DNA from: Rhodospirillales bacterium
Lineage (GTDB): Bacteria > Pseudomonadota > Alphaproteobacteria > Acetobacterales > Acetobacteraceae
DNA length: 64,000 nt
Reading direction: 5' to 3'
NCBI GenBank assembly: GCA_025359905.1
Contig: JANYDF010000118.1
Coordinates: 24,351-88,350, forward strand
Numbering within the stretch: the stretch's first letter is position 1; every line of letters begins with the position of its first letter. The notes under the pieces are model-generated. The model had not been told where the DNA came from. It saw only the letters and a list, made by a program, of their open reading frames with translations, and ran no database searches. Positions 43,810-52,570 of the stretch are shown here, one piece after another. The translations under genes and the position numbers were made by a program.

Positions 43810-45056
43810 TGCGGTTGGACGACGACGACACGGCAATTGCCGCTGGGCGCGACGGCGAAGGTGCTGCCACCGCATTGCGGCTGGTGGCCGACATGGGGCG
43901 GCTGCTTGGGGCGGATTGTCTGGTGCCGGTGGCATCGGCGCATATCGACGGCTGCCTGTATCATGGCGATTCCGGCACGCTGTTCGCCGAGCATCTGGTG
44001 AACCAGGGTGCTCGCGTGCGGGTGCCGTCCACCACCAATGTCGGCGCGCTGGACTTGCAGCGGCCGGGCAATGTGCGGCTGGCGGGGATGCCGCGCGACA
44101 TGGCGTTGCGATTGATGCGGGCGTATGAGGCGCTGGGCTGCAAACCGAGTTGGACCTGCGCGCCGTATCAGGCCGGGCATCGCCCGGCGGTGGGCAGCGA
44201 CGTGGCGTGGGGCGAGTCGAACGCCGTGGTGTTCTGCAATTCGGTGCTGGGCGCGCGGACCAACCGCTATGGCGATTTCCTCGATATTGCCTGCGCTATC
44301 GCCGGGCGGGCGCCCCGCTACGGGCTGCACCATCCGCAAAACCGCCGCGCGACGGTGGTGGTGGATACATCGCCACTGTCCGATGCGATCAAGCGGCAGG
44401 AGGCGTTTTGGCCGGCGATCGGCGCGTGGCTCGGCCGCACGGTGGGCGAGCGGATCGCAGTGATAGACGGGTTGCACGGATTTGCCACCGAGGACCGGCT
44501 GAAGGCGCTTGGGGCGGCGTCGGCCTCCACTGGCGCCGTGGCATTGTTTCACGTGGCACAGGTGACGCCGGAAGCGCCTAGCGTGGCCAGCATTGCCACC
44601 GACACCGCGGAGCGGCTGACGCTGACGCCTGCGATGATCCGCGATGCGCGCGCGCTGCTGTCGACGACGAGCGGGGATCAGGTCGATGCGGTGGCGATTG
44701 GCAGCCCGCATTGCTCGTACGACGAGGTGCTGCAATTGGCGGTGCTGATGGCGGGGCGCAAGTTGCGCTTGCCGCTGTATTTGAACACCGGCCGCCACGT
44801 GCTGACCCGGCTGGAGCGCGAGGGGCGGTTGCAGCCGCTGACCGAGGCGGGCGTGGTGCCGATTGTCGATACCTGCGTGGTGGTAACACCCATCTTGCCG
44901 GCCGGTAGCGGCAAGGTGTTGATGACCAACTCCGGCAAGTTCGCGTTCTACGCGCCGGGCAACACCGGCTACGCGGTACAGTTCGGCAGCATGGCCGACT
45001 GCGTGGAGACCGCCGCTGCCGGACGTTTGGTGCGTGACGAGGCGGGTTGGCAATGA
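43809..45056 (+). CDS. Aconitase X catalytic (large) subunit; probable cis-3-hydroxyproline dehydratase
   Basis: The 415-residue protein belongs to the aconitase X (AcnX) family. Motifs include the N-terminal VASAHIDGCLYHGDSG (about 46), GARVRVPSTTNVGALDL (about 73), the cluster-cysteine region SWTCAPYQAGHRPAVGSDVAWGESNAVV in recognisable parts (about 114-142), NSVLGARTNRYGD (about 145) and VAIGSPHCSYDE (about 296). AcnX enzymes are iron-sulfur dehydratases acting on cis-3-hydroxy-L-proline in bacteria or on phosphomevalonate in archaea. With PutA and a pyrroline-2-carboxylate-reductase-like enzyme in the window, hydroxyproline is the likely substrate. The small subunit follows with a 4-bp overlap. 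Confidence 0.88.
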   Translation: MRLDDDDTAIAAGRDGEGAATALRLVADMGRLLGADCLVPVASAHIDGCLYHGDSGTLFAEHLVNQGARVRVPSTTNVGALDLQRPGNVRLAGMPRDMALRLMRAYEALGCKPSWTCAPYQAGHRPAVGSDVAWGESNAVVFCNSVLGARTNRYGDFLDIACAIAGRAPRYGLHHPQNRRATVVVDTSPLSDAIKRQEAFWPAIGAWLGRTVGERIAVIDGLHGFATEDRLKALGAASASTGAVALFHVAQVTPEAPSVASIATDTAERLTLTPAMIRDARALLSTTSGDQVDAVAIGSPHCSYDEVLQLAVLMAGRKLRLPLYLNTGRHVLTRLEREGRLQPLTEAGVVPIVDTCVVVTPILPAGSGKVLMTNSGKFAFYAPGNTGYAVQFGSMADCVETAAAGRLVRDEAGWQ

Positions 45057-45442
45057 GCGTGTTCTATCCGGGCAGCGGCGAGGGCGAGTTGCTGGTGCTG
45101 GCAGCGCCGCTGAGCTTCTGGGGCGGCGTGTCGTGGGAAACCGGCGCCATCACGAATGTGCGCCATCCGCAATTGGGCGAAATTGTCACTGGCCGGGTGC
45201 TGGTGGTACCCGAGCCGGTGGGCTCATCCTCCTCCGCCGCAGTGCTGCTGGAACTCATCCGCGCCGGGAAGGCCCCGGCCGCGATCATTCTCGGGCGGCC
45301 GGATGCGATCTTGGTGGTGGCCTGTCTGGTGGCGCGTGAGATGGGCTGGACCGCGCCGCCGGTGCTGTTGCAGCAGGATCTGTCCGGGCTGAGCACCGGA
45401 CGGGTGCGCGTGGCGGACGGCGAGGTGCGGCCGCTGGCCTGA
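45053..45442 (+). CDS. Aconitase X swivel (small) subunit, DUF126
   Basis: The 129-residue protein is the swivelling domain of aconitase X. It has the signature GRVLVVPEPVGSSSSAAVLLEL (about 44-65), where PxGSSS is the phosphate/carboxylate-gripping loop. Also present are PAAIILGRPDAILVVACLVA (about 74-93) and an N-terminal WGGVSWETGAITNVRHPQLGE (about 22-42). It is encoded separately from the large subunit, as in the two-subunit AcnX class, and the genes overlap by 4 bp (ATGA). A 19-bp tandem duplication spans its stop codon. Confidence 0.9.
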   Translation: MSVFYPGSGEGELLVLAAPLSFWGGVSWETGAITNVRHPQLGEIVTGRVLVVPEPVGSSSSAAVLLELIRAGKAPAAIILGRPDAILVVACLVAREMGWTAPPVLLQQDLSGLSTGRVRVADGEVRPLA

Positions 45443-45472
45443 CGCTGGGCAATTGGCCTGACGCTGGGCAAT
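45435..45472. repeat. Perfect 19-bp tandem duplication across a stop codon
   Basis: TGGCCTGACGCTGGGCAAT occurs twice back to back (45435-45453 and 45454-45472). The first copy contains the last codons and TGA stop of the aconitase X small subunit. The second copy only lengthens the 3' spacer before the next gene. It looks like a simple replication-slippage event with no effect on the protein. Confidence 0.95.
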
Positions 45473-45491
45473 CGCGCCCTGGGAGGTTGCC

Positions 45492-46796
45492 GTGCTGACG
45501 GACCGCTATGGGCTGGCATTGTCGACGACATCGACGGCCGCGCGCGATGCGTACGTGCAGGCCAGCGATCTGCTGCTCAGTTTCTATCCCGGCGCGCCAG
45601 AGGCGTTTGCCCGCGCCGTTGCGGCTGACCCCGGATTTGCGTTGGCGCATGCCGGGCAGGCGCGGTCGCTGCAAGTCTGGGGCGACATGCCGGGCGCCGC
45701 GTCAGCGCTGGCGGGCGCGCAACGGCTGACCGCAGGGCTGACCGAACGCGAGGCGAGCCATATCGCGTTTTTCGCCTTGGTCTTGTCCGGACCAACCGAG
45801 GCCGCACTGGCGGGGCTGCGCGTGCACTTGGCGGCATGGCCGCGCGATGCGCTGATGCTGAGCACGTGCACCTCGCCGGGTGGATTGATCGGCGTGTCCG
45901 GGCGGGCTGGGTTGAAGCGCGAGCAAGCCGACCTGATGGACTGGCTGGCACCGCACTACGGCGATGATTGGTGGTTCACCGGCCACCACGCCTTCGCGCT
46001 CGCCGAGACGGGGCAACTGGCGGCGGCGCGCTCCAAGGTGGAACAGTCGCTGGAGCAGAATCGTCACAACGCTTGGGCAGCGCATACCCAGGCGCACCTG
46101 CATTACGAATACGGCGACACCGATGCGGCGCGGGCGTTCTTGCAAGCCTGGCTGCCGGAGTATCCGCGCACGGCGCTGTATCATGGCCATCTGAGCTGGC
46201 ATCTGGCGCTGAGCGAACTGGCGGCGGGCGATGCGGCGGCGGCGTTCGCAATGTATGCAGCGGCGATTGCGCCGGCCGCCAGCACCGCCGTGCCGCGCAT
46301 GACACTGATCGACGCCACCGCGTTTCTGTGGCGGGCGGAGCTTGCCGGGCATCCAGGCCCGGCTGCGGCGTGGCGCGAGGTGCACGGCTTTGCGCATCGG
46401 CTGTTTCCGCAGGCTGGGGATCATTTCGCCGACTGGCACGTGGTGCTGGCCGATGCCGCCACCGGGGACGGTGCTGCGCTGGAGGCGCGGGTGCGGCAAA
46501 TGGAAGATCTGGCGCGTTCCGGGCGCTATGCCTCCGGGCCGGTGGTGCCAGCCTTGGCGCGCGGCTTCGCGGCGTTTCAGCGGCAGGACTACGCTGCCGC
46601 CGTCGATGCCATGGCGCCGGTCTACAGCCAGCGCGACCGCGCGGTGGGCAGTTTGGCGCAGACCGATCTGATCGAGTTTACCTTACTGAAGGCCTATCTG
46701 TTGGATGGGCGGCTGGACGAGGTGCGCGGTTTGTTGCGCGAACGGCGCGGCGGCAGCGCGGTTGGCGCGGTGGCTGGCTTGGCTTTGGCCGATTGA
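45492..46796 (+). CDS. Tetratricopeptide-repeat protein (TTC38-like)
   Basis: The 434-residue protein consists of helix pairs with TPR-like spacing, for example FARAVAADPGFALAHAGQARSLQVWGD (about 35-60), HHAFALAETGQLAAARSKVEQSL and AHTQAHLHYEYGDTDAARAFLQAWL (about 195-220). The whole layout resembles the tetratricopeptide repeat protein 38 family, whose function in bacteria is unknown. There is no signal peptide or membrane segment, so it should be cytoplasmic. The start is GTG 45492 with GGGAGG 6 nt upstream. It follows aconitase X by 49 bp and may be co-transcribed, but I cannot connect it functionally. Confidence 0.8.
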   Translation: MLTDRYGLALSTTSTAARDAYVQASDLLLSFYPGAPEAFARAVAADPGFALAHAGQARSLQVWGDMPGAASALAGAQRLTAGLTEREASHIAFFALVLSGPTEAALAGLRVHLAAWPRDALMLSTCTSPGGLIGVSGRAGLKREQADLMDWLAPHYGDDWWFTGHHAFALAETGQLAAARSKVEQSLEQNRHNAWAAHTQAHLHYEYGDTDAARAFLQAWLPEYPRTALYHGHLSWHLALSELAAGDAAAAFAMYAAAIAPAASTAVPRMTLIDATAFLWRAELAGHPGPAAAWREVHGFAHRLFPQAGDHFADWHVVLADAATGDGAALEARVRQMEDLARSGRYASGPVVPALARGFAAFQRQDYAAAVDAMAPVYSQRDRAVGSLAQTDLIEFTLLKAYLLDGRLDEVRGLLRERRGGSAVGAVAGLALAD

Positions 46797-46913
46797 CCTG
46801 GGTGGAATTCTTGATTCGCGTTCATCCGGCCGCCAGCGGCCTCGCGTAATCTTGTTGCGCGCGCCGACTGCTGCCATCTGACGTTATGTTCGACGACTCG
46901 ATGGAGCTTTGAC

Positions 46914-48041
46914 ATGCCGACCGGCACGACCCGATCCCGGTTCCTGACGGTGAAATGGACCCCGGCCGCAGTGGCACCGGCTTTGGGGGCACCGGCTTTG
47001 GGGGCGCTGGCGTTGAGGGCGCTGTTGTGCACTTTCGTCCCATTGGCCGCGCCAGCCTGGGCCGATGGGCCGGGCAGCTTTGCGCCGCTGGTCAAGCGGG
47101 TGCAGCCCGCCGTGGTCAGCATTCGCGTCACCCAGACGGTCGCGGTGCAAGATCCGTTCGCCAATATGCCGCCGGAATTCCAGCAGTTGTTCCGCCAGCA
47201 CTTCCGCGCCCGCAAGGAACAAAAGCAGGGCGCCGGATCGGGGTTCATCATCGATCCGTCCGGGGTCATCGTCACCAACAACCATGTCATCGAGCATGCC
47301 GACCAGATTTCGGTGGCGATGGCCGACGGCACCGAACTGACCGCCAGGGTGATCGGCGCCGACGAACTGACCGATGTGGCGGTGATCAAGGTCGATGCGC
47401 CCGCGCCGCTGCCCTTTGTGCCATGGGGCGACAGCCGCACGCTGGAAGTGGGCGACTGGGTGGTGGCGGCGGGCAATCCGTTCGGCTTGGGCGGCTCGAT
47501 TGTCGCCGGCATCGTCTCGGCGCGTGGCCGCGACATCGGCGCCGGGCCGTTCGATGACTTCATTCAGATCGACGCGCCGATCAATCCGGGCAATTCCGGC
47601 GGCCCGGTGTTCAACACCGAGGGCCGCGTGGTCGGCATGGACACGGCCATCGCCTCGCCGACCGGCGCTTCGGTTGGGATTGGCTTTGCGATTCCGTCCG
47701 AGATCATCAGCCGCGTGGTGGGCGACCTGCGGGAAAAGGGCCGTGTCGAGCGCGGCTGGCTGGGGGCAGGCTTGCAGGAAGTGCAGGACCCGGACGGGCG
47801 CGGCCTGCTTGGCATCGGCATCGCCTCGGTCGAACGCAGCAGCCCGGCGGCGCGCGGCGGCCTGAAGCCTGGCGACATCGTCACCGCGATCAATGGCGCG
47901 GCCGCCGACTCGCGGCGCGGGTTTATCAAGGCCATCGCGCTCACCCCGCCGGGCGGCACTGTCCGTCTGACCCTGCAACGCCAGGGGCGTGAGATGGATC
48001 TGAACGTCACGGTCGGCCGCCGGCCGGGTGGACAAGGCTAA
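46914..48041 (+). CDS. HtrA/Deg-family periplasmic serine protease
   Basis: The 375-residue protein is a trypsin-like protease with one PDZ domain, similar to DegS/DegQ/MucD proteins that degrade or sense misfolded envelope proteins. An N-terminal hydrophobic segment (about 15-50) ending AAPAWAD looks like a long signal peptide. It contains a short DNA duplication encoding PALGAPALGA. The catalytic triad is H124 (TNNHVIE), D154 (LTDVAVIKV) and S228 (GNSGGPVF). The PDZ domain (about 280-370) includes GWLGAGLQEV and GGLKPGDIVTAING. It is followed by a response regulator and sensor kinase, an arrangement common for stress-response proteases. Confidence 0.94.
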   Translation: MPTGTTRSRFLTVKWTPAAVAPALGAPALGALALRALLCTFVPLAAPAWADGPGSFAPLVKRVQPAVVSIRVTQTVAVQDPFANMPPEFQQLFRQHFRARKEQKQGAGSGFIIDPSGVIVTNNHVIEHADQISVAMADGTELTARVIGADELTDVAVIKVDAPAPLPFVPWGDSRTLEVGDWVVAAGNPFGLGGSIVAGIVSARGRDIGAGPFDDFIQIDAPINPGNSGGPVFNTEGRVVGMDTAIASPTGASVGIGFAIPSEIISRVVGDLREKGRVERGWLGAGLQEVQDPDGRGLLGIGIASVERSSPAARGGLKPGDIVTAINGAAADSRRGFIKAIALTPPGGTVRLTLQRQGREMDLNVTVGRRPGGQG

Positions 48042-48059
48042 GCAGCGAAGGAAATGGCC

Positions 48060-48743
48060 ATGCGTATTCTGGTGGTGGAGGACGACAAGGACGTCGCCGG
48101 TTTCGTGGTCAAGGGGCTGCGGGAAGCTGGGCACGTGGTGGAGCACGCCGACAACGGCCGCGACGGCCTGTTCATGGCGGCCAGCGAAAACTTCGACGCC
48201 ATCGTGCTGGACCGGATGCTGCCCGGCGGGGTGGACGGACTGCGCTTGCTGGAGACGCTGCGGGCGCAGAACAACAACACCCCGGTGCTGTTCCTGTCGG
48301 CGATGGCCGGCGTGGACGACCGGGTGCGTGGTTTGAAGGCTGGGGGCGACGATTACCTGACCAAGCCGTTCGCCTTCGCCGAACTGCTCGCCCGCGTCGA
48401 GGGCATCACCCGGCGCGGCAAGGGCGAAGGCCCGGCCACCAAGCTGCAAACCGCCGATCTGGAAATGGATCTGTTGTCGCGCTCGGTGAAGCGCGCCGGG
48501 CAGAAGATCGATCTGCAACCCCGCGAGTTCCGCTTGCTGGAATACTTGATGCGCCACGCCGGGCAGGTGGTCACTCGCACGATGCTGCTGGAGGGCGTGT
48601 GGGACTACCATTTCGACCCGCAGACCAATGTGATCGACGTGCATGTCTCGCGGCTGCGCCAGAAGGTCGATAAGCCGTTCCCGCTGCCGTTGATCCATAC
48701 CGTGCGCAACGCCGGTTACATGCTGCGCCCGGAGCAGCCGTGA
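48060..48743 (+). CDS. OmpR/PhoB-family response regulator
   Basis: The 227-residue protein has a receiver domain (about 1-118) with acidic residues E7/D8, the phosphorylation site D51 (IVLDRML) and the switch lysine in YLTKPFAFAELLAR. The C-terminal winged-helix DNA-binding domain (about 128-224) shows QPREFRLLEYLMRHAGQVVTR, VIDVHVSRLRQKVD and IHTVRNAGYML. ATG 48060 is preferred to ATG 48054 because AAGGAA is 6 nt from the former and touches the latter. It is paired with the kinase gene 31 bp downstream. Confidence 0.94.
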   Translation: MRILVVEDDKDVAGFVVKGLREAGHVVEHADNGRDGLFMAASENFDAIVLDRMLPGGVDGLRLLETLRAQNNNTPVLFLSAMAGVDDRVRGLKAGGDDYLTKPFAFAELLARVEGITRRGKGEGPATKLQTADLEMDLLSRSVKRAGQKIDLQPREFRLLEYLMRHAGQVVTRTMLLEGVWDYHFDPQTNVIDVHVSRLRQKVDKPFPLPLIHTVRNAGYMLRPEQP

Positions 48744-48774
48744 TCGCCGGCTTGGCCGCACGCTGCGCGCGCCC

Positions 48775-50304
48775 GTGACGGCGGCGGCGCAAGCCGGCAT
48801 CCGGCCCAAAATCACCACCAGCCTGGTGCTTAACGCGGCCAGACGCTTGCGGGTGTGGCGGCGGCGGGCGCCGCAGCGCGAGTTCATCCGCTCGGCGGGT
48901 GTGCGCTTCGGCATCCTGCATGCGGCAGTGTTCGCGCTCAGCACGCTGGCGCTGGCGCTGTTTCTATGGTGGTCCACCGCCGGACTGCTCGACCGGCAGA
49001 CCGAAACCGCGATCAACGCCGACACCCAGGGCTTGTCTGAGCGTTACGGCGAGGGCGGCATGATGGCGCTGCAGGAGACGCTGGACCAGCGCTTGGCGGG
49101 CAACATCGACGACGATGCGCTGTACCTGCTGGCCGACCCGCTGTATCAAAAATTATCTGGCAACCTTGAACGCTGGCCAGCGCGGGTAACGATGGATACC
49201 GCCTGGTACGACCTCGCCATCGAACGGGCCGGGCGGCGCGGCATGGCGCGGGTGCATCATTTCGAGTTGCCGGGCGGGTTCCATCTGCTGGTGGGCCGCG
49301 ACGTGGAAGTGCGCTCGCAAATGGCCCATCTGCTGACCGATGCGCTGTTGTGGTCGGGGGTGGTGGCGCTGGTGCTGGGCAGCATCGGTGCGATGGCGGT
49401 GCGCAGCCTGTTCCGCATCACGCTGGCCGATGTATCGGCCACTGCGCGGGCGATCAGCGCAGGCGACCTGACGCGGCGGGTGCGGGTGAGCGGGCGGCGC
49501 GATGAGTTCGACCGGCTGGCCGAAACCATCAACGACATGCTGGACCGGATTGCCCGCTTGATGGATGGCGTGCGGCAGGTGTCTAACGCGATCGCCCATG
49601 ATTTGCGCACCCCCATCGCCCGCGCCCGCGCCCGGCTGGAAGATGCCGCCACCCATGCGACTGGCGAAGCCGATCTGCGCGCCGCCATCGAGCGGGCCGA
49701 GACCGACCTGGACGGCGTTATCAACATCTTTCAGGCCCTGCTGCGCATCGCCGAGATCGAAGCGGGGGCTCGCCGCTCGGCATTCGCCAGGATCGATCTT
49801 GGGCCGCTATTGTCGGACTTGGATGAACTGTACGCAGCGGTTGCCGAGGAGAGCGGCCAAACCTTTTTGGCGCGCATTCCCGCCAGTCTGCCTGCCTACG
49901 GGGACCGCGACATGATCCAGCAGGCGGTGGCCAATTTGCTTGACAATGCGCTGAAATTTTCACCGTCCGGCAGCCAAATCCGGCTGGAAGCGTATGGCGA
50001 TCCACGCGGCGGCTGCTCGATTCTGGTCGCAGATCAAGGCCCCGGCATTCCCGCCGAGGACCGCGTGCGGGCCACCGAGCGGTTTTTTCGCGGCGAGAGT
50101 GCGCGCAACACGCCCGGCAGCGGCCTCGGCCTCGCGCTGGTGCAGGCAGTGGCGATGCTGCATGGCGGGACGCTGCGGCTAGACGACAACCATCCTGGCC
50201 TGTGCGCGACGTTGACCCTGACCACCCTGCCGCCGGTGCCGGCGGCCCAGGTGAACACTTCGTCATCCTTAGACCAGCGCCCTGCTGCATCGCTTGGTGC
50301 ATAA
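48775..50304 (+). CDS. Sensor histidine kinase
   Basis: The 509-residue membrane kinase has two transmembrane spans (about 48-68 and 184-206) enclosing a periplasmic sensor region. A HAMP linker (about 206-260) follows. The HisKA phosphoacceptor is H275 in NAIAHDLRTPIARARARLE, and the ATPase domain has NLLDNALKFS (N box), DQGPGIP (G1) and GSGLGLALV (G2). The start is GTG 48775; an earlier GTG at 48740 is in another frame and soon stops. It is the cognate partner of the response regulator immediately upstream. The signal it senses is unknown, though the HtrA neighbour suggests envelope stress or a metal/antibiotic cue. Confidence 0.93.
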   Translation: MTAAAQAGIRPKITTSLVLNAARRLRVWRRRAPQREFIRSAGVRFGILHAAVFALSTLALALFLWWSTAGLLDRQTETAINADTQGLSERYGEGGMMALQETLDQRLAGNIDDDALYLLADPLYQKLSGNLERWPARVTMDTAWYDLAIERAGRRGMARVHHFELPGGFHLLVGRDVEVRSQMAHLLTDALLWSGVVALVLGSIGAMAVRSLFRITLADVSATARAISAGDLTRRVRVSGRRDEFDRLAETINDMLDRIARLMDGVRQVSNAIAHDLRTPIARARARLEDAATHATGEADLRAAIERAETDLDGVINIFQALLRIAEIEAGARRSAFARIDLGPLLSDLDELYAAVAEESGQTFLARIPASLPAYGDRDMIQQAVANLLDNALKFSPSGSQIRLEAYGDPRGGCSILVADQGPGIPAEDRVRATERFFRGESARNTPGSGLGLALVQAVAMLHGGTLRLDDNHPGLCATLTLTTLPPVPAAQVNTSSSLDQRPAASLGA

Positions 50305-50311
50305 GAAGGGC

Positions 50312-50830
50312 ATGCTAGCCGCCGCCCATTCCCGCCCTGCGATTGCTGCAACAATATTGCTGCCGTGCTGTCTGCTGACCTTGGCGGCCAGTGGTGCATG
50401 CGCGCAGGCTGTGGTGCACGGCGCAGGGCCGCAACCGAACGAGCGGCCTTTGACTGCGCCGCCCGTTGACCGGCCTGCGGGTGGCTTGCAGGTTGATCGT
50501 TCGCCGCCCAGCGCGCCGCAGAATGCGGCGTCGCTGAATGCCGGGGCCGCTGCGGTGTTGCCTCCGCCCATTCCGCCACCGGCAGGATCGCAATCCGCTG
50601 GCGTGATGCGGGTCACCACCGACACGGCCGAATACTGCGAGCATTTGTCGCGCCAGGTCACGCAGGCCGAGCGCGCCCGCGCAACGGCCCCGCCGGTTCC
50701 CAAGGAGCGCCGGATTGCAGTGGAGGAATTGGCTGCGGAGGGGCACGAAATGTGCGCCACTGGGCTCATTCGGGGCGGTCTGCTGCGTTTGCGCCGCGCC
50801 TGGATCATGCTCCGCGCGGACGCTGAGTAG
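50312..50830 (+). CDS. Hypothetical secreted proline-rich protein
   Basis: The 172-residue protein begins with a clear signal peptide (about 1-34, with hydrophobic ATILLPCCLLTLAASGACAQ ending in an AxA-like site). A proline-rich low-complexity stretch follows (about 45-100). A short helical C-terminus contains two cysteines (EYCEHLSRQV and GHEMCATGLIRGGLLRLRRA in parts). I recognise no family. ATG 50312 begins 8 bp after the kinase stop; TTG 50294 or GTG 50297 could also serve. It may be part of the two-component operon, but its role is unknown. Confidence 0.65.
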   Translation: MLAAAHSRPAIAATILLPCCLLTLAASGACAQAVVHGAGPQPNERPLTAPPVDRPAGGLQVDRSPPSAPQNAASLNAGAAAVLPPPIPPPAGSQSAGVMRVTTDTAEYCEHLSRQVTQAERARATAPPVPKERRIAVEELAAEGHEMCATGLIRGGLLRLRRAWIMLRADAE

Positions 50831-50839
50831 TCCAGGCTG

Positions 50840-51487
50840 CTACGGCGCGGGCTTTGCCGTGCCGAGGTCTTGGGTTTGCACCGGCTGCGCCGGCGGCGCC
50901 GTATCGGTGGCGGTTTGCAGATAGTCGTGCAGCGACTTGCGGATCTGGAATTCAAGTTCGGCGTTCATGTCCGACATCATGCGCTTCACCAGCTCATACA
51001 GCGCCGCGCGGGTGGCGGCGGGCCCAGTGTCGACAATGCTTCGCGTGGCGTTGACGCTGGCCTTCGCCTCACCGGCGCGGGCGCCATCCGAAGTCGAAAG
51101 ATCGAGATGCACCTGCATCGCGCCTTCGTACTGCATGCCGCGCTGAATCAGCGACGCGTCTTCGATGGTGACAACAGCGTGGCCGCCGGTGCCGACCGGC
51201 AGCAACCGCTGCCGTGCCATCAGCCGCAGTGCGTCGGCTGGCTGTTGCGGTGCGAGCGCTTCGACATGAACGCCTTGATCCAACGTCGCCGGCTGCCAAG
51301 CGCTGTCGATATCCACGGTGGCCACATTCAGCCGCAGTTTGGGGAGATAGTCGAAGGTCAGCGGCCGGAACTCGGGCGGCGGCTCCTCGGAGCAAGCCGT
51401 GAGCAAGCCGGTTGCCGGCAGCACGGCAAATGCGAGCGGCAGCATCATGAAGCCACGGCGCCGGACGGCGGGGAAACGGGCTGACAT
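50840..51487 (-). CDS. Putative lipoprotein, LPS-assembly/DUF-like
   Basis: The 215-residue protein has a signal peptide with the lipobox LTAC (about 29-32), so the mature protein should be anchored through C32. The mature part has a mixed alpha/beta pattern (FDYLPKLRLNVATVDIDSAW, DALRLMARQRL, AVVTIEDASLIQRG, ELEFQIRKSLHDYLQ). This resembles small periplasmic lipoproteins of unknown function in alphaproteobacteria. The gene is on the minus strand, tail to tail with the hypothetical secreted protein (9 bp apart), and lies 94 bp downstream of hslO in the same direction. Confidence 0.75.
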   Translation of the reverse strand: MSARFPAVRRRGFMMLPLAFAVLPATGLLTACSEEPPPEFRPLTFDYLPKLRLNVATVDIDSAWQPATLDQGVHVEALAPQQPADALRLMARQRLLPVGTGGHAVVTIEDASLIQRGMQYEGAMQVHLDLSTSDGARAGEAKASVNATRSIVDTGPAATRAALYELVKRMMSDMNAELEFQIRKSLHDYLQTATDTAPPAQPVQTQDLGTAKPAP

Positions 51488-51581
51488 TGGCGTTGCTCCA
51501 AATGCGGCGGCGCGCGGCAGGGGCGGCTCACGCGGAAAAATCGGCGCACTGTTGCGCGAATCGCCACGCGCGCCAAGCTGT

Positions 51582-52538
51582 TTACCCGGCGAGTTTTCCG
51601 CGCACCTCGGTGCGGTCGAAGCGGAAGTCCAGATTGCAGAACTCGCAGGTCATCACGATGGCGCCATCGGCGGCCATATGGTCCAGGTCGTCCACCCCGA
51701 AGCCTTCCAGAATGCCGGACAGGCGCTGACGCGAGCAGCGGCAGCCATAGGCCAGCGCGCGCGGCCGCCCGGCATCGACGCCCTCGCCATGGAACAGCCG
51801 CCAGATCAGCCGCTCCGGGGTCAGCATGTCGTCGAGCAATTCGGCGTCGGTCAGCGTGCCTGCCAGCACGGTGGCGGTGTGCCAGCTTTCATCCTGCGCC
51901 GCCCGGTCAAGCTCGGGGTCGACGCCGCCGTCACCGGCGACCTTCTCCAAGATCAGCGCGCTGGCCCGCCAGCCTGCCGGCGTATTGGCGCAGCCGATGC
52001 GCAGGAAGCAGCGGATTTGCTCGCTGGTCTCGAAGTAGTGCAGCGCCATGCCGGACAGGGTGTCGCCTTCGATGGCGATGATGCCCTGGTAGCCCTCGAC
52101 ATCCGGGCCGCGATCCACCGTGAGCGCAAAATAGCCGCGCCCCAGCAGATCGGATGCGGATGGATCGGGATTGGCCAGCAACAAAGCGTCGAGCTTTTCC
52201 TGATCGGCGCGGGCGTAGCCGCGCAGCGCGCCGGTGTCGGTGCAGTCGGCCAGCAACATGCTCACCGGGCCATCGCCCTTGGCCTGCAGGCTGAACGAGC
52301 CACGGAATTTCAGCGCCGAGGCCAGGGCGGCCACCAGTGCCAGCGCTTCACCGGACAGTTTGGTGACCAGCGGGTGATTGTCGTGGCGGGTCAGCAGCGC
52401 GTCGGCCAGCGGGCCAAGCCGCACCAGCCGGCCGCGCACTGGGCGCCGGGGCAGGAAGAACGGGACGATGCCACGCGGCACCACCATGTCGGGCACATCG
52501 GGGCGCCCGCTATCAAGGAAGGCAGGAGTTTCGGACAT
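51582..52538 (-). CDS. hslO: Redox-regulated chaperone Hsp33
   Basis: Hsp33 is a cytoplasmic holdase switched on by oxidation of a zinc-bound cysteine cluster. The 318-residue protein has the N-terminal Hsp33 fold and the C-terminal zinc-ligand motifs CRCS (in YGCRCSRQRL, about 258-267) and CEFC (in VMTCEFCNLDF, about 293-303). These supply all four cysteines. The gene lies on the minus strand, the same as argF and argD. In related bacteria it often follows argF directly; here a Uma2-like gene and an MFS gene lie between them. Confidence 0.94.
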   Translation of the reverse strand: MSETPAFLDSGRPDVPDMVVPRGIVPFFLPRRPVRGRLVRLGPLADALLTRHDNHPLVTKLSGEALALVAALASALKFRGSFSLQAKGDGPVSMLLADCTDTGALRGYARADQEKLDALLLANPDPSASDLLGRGYFALTVDRGPDVEGYQGIIAIEGDTLSGMALHYFETSEQIRCFLRIGCANTPAGWRASALILEKVAGDGGVDPELDRAAQDESWHTATVLAGTLTDAELLDDMLTPERLIWRLFHGEGVDAGRPRALAYGCRCSRQRLSGILEGFGVDDLDHMAADGAIVMTCEFCNLDFRFDRTEVRGKLAG

Positions 52539-52570
52539 TGGCGTAAGATAGGGTGGCCGGGGCGCGGCCG

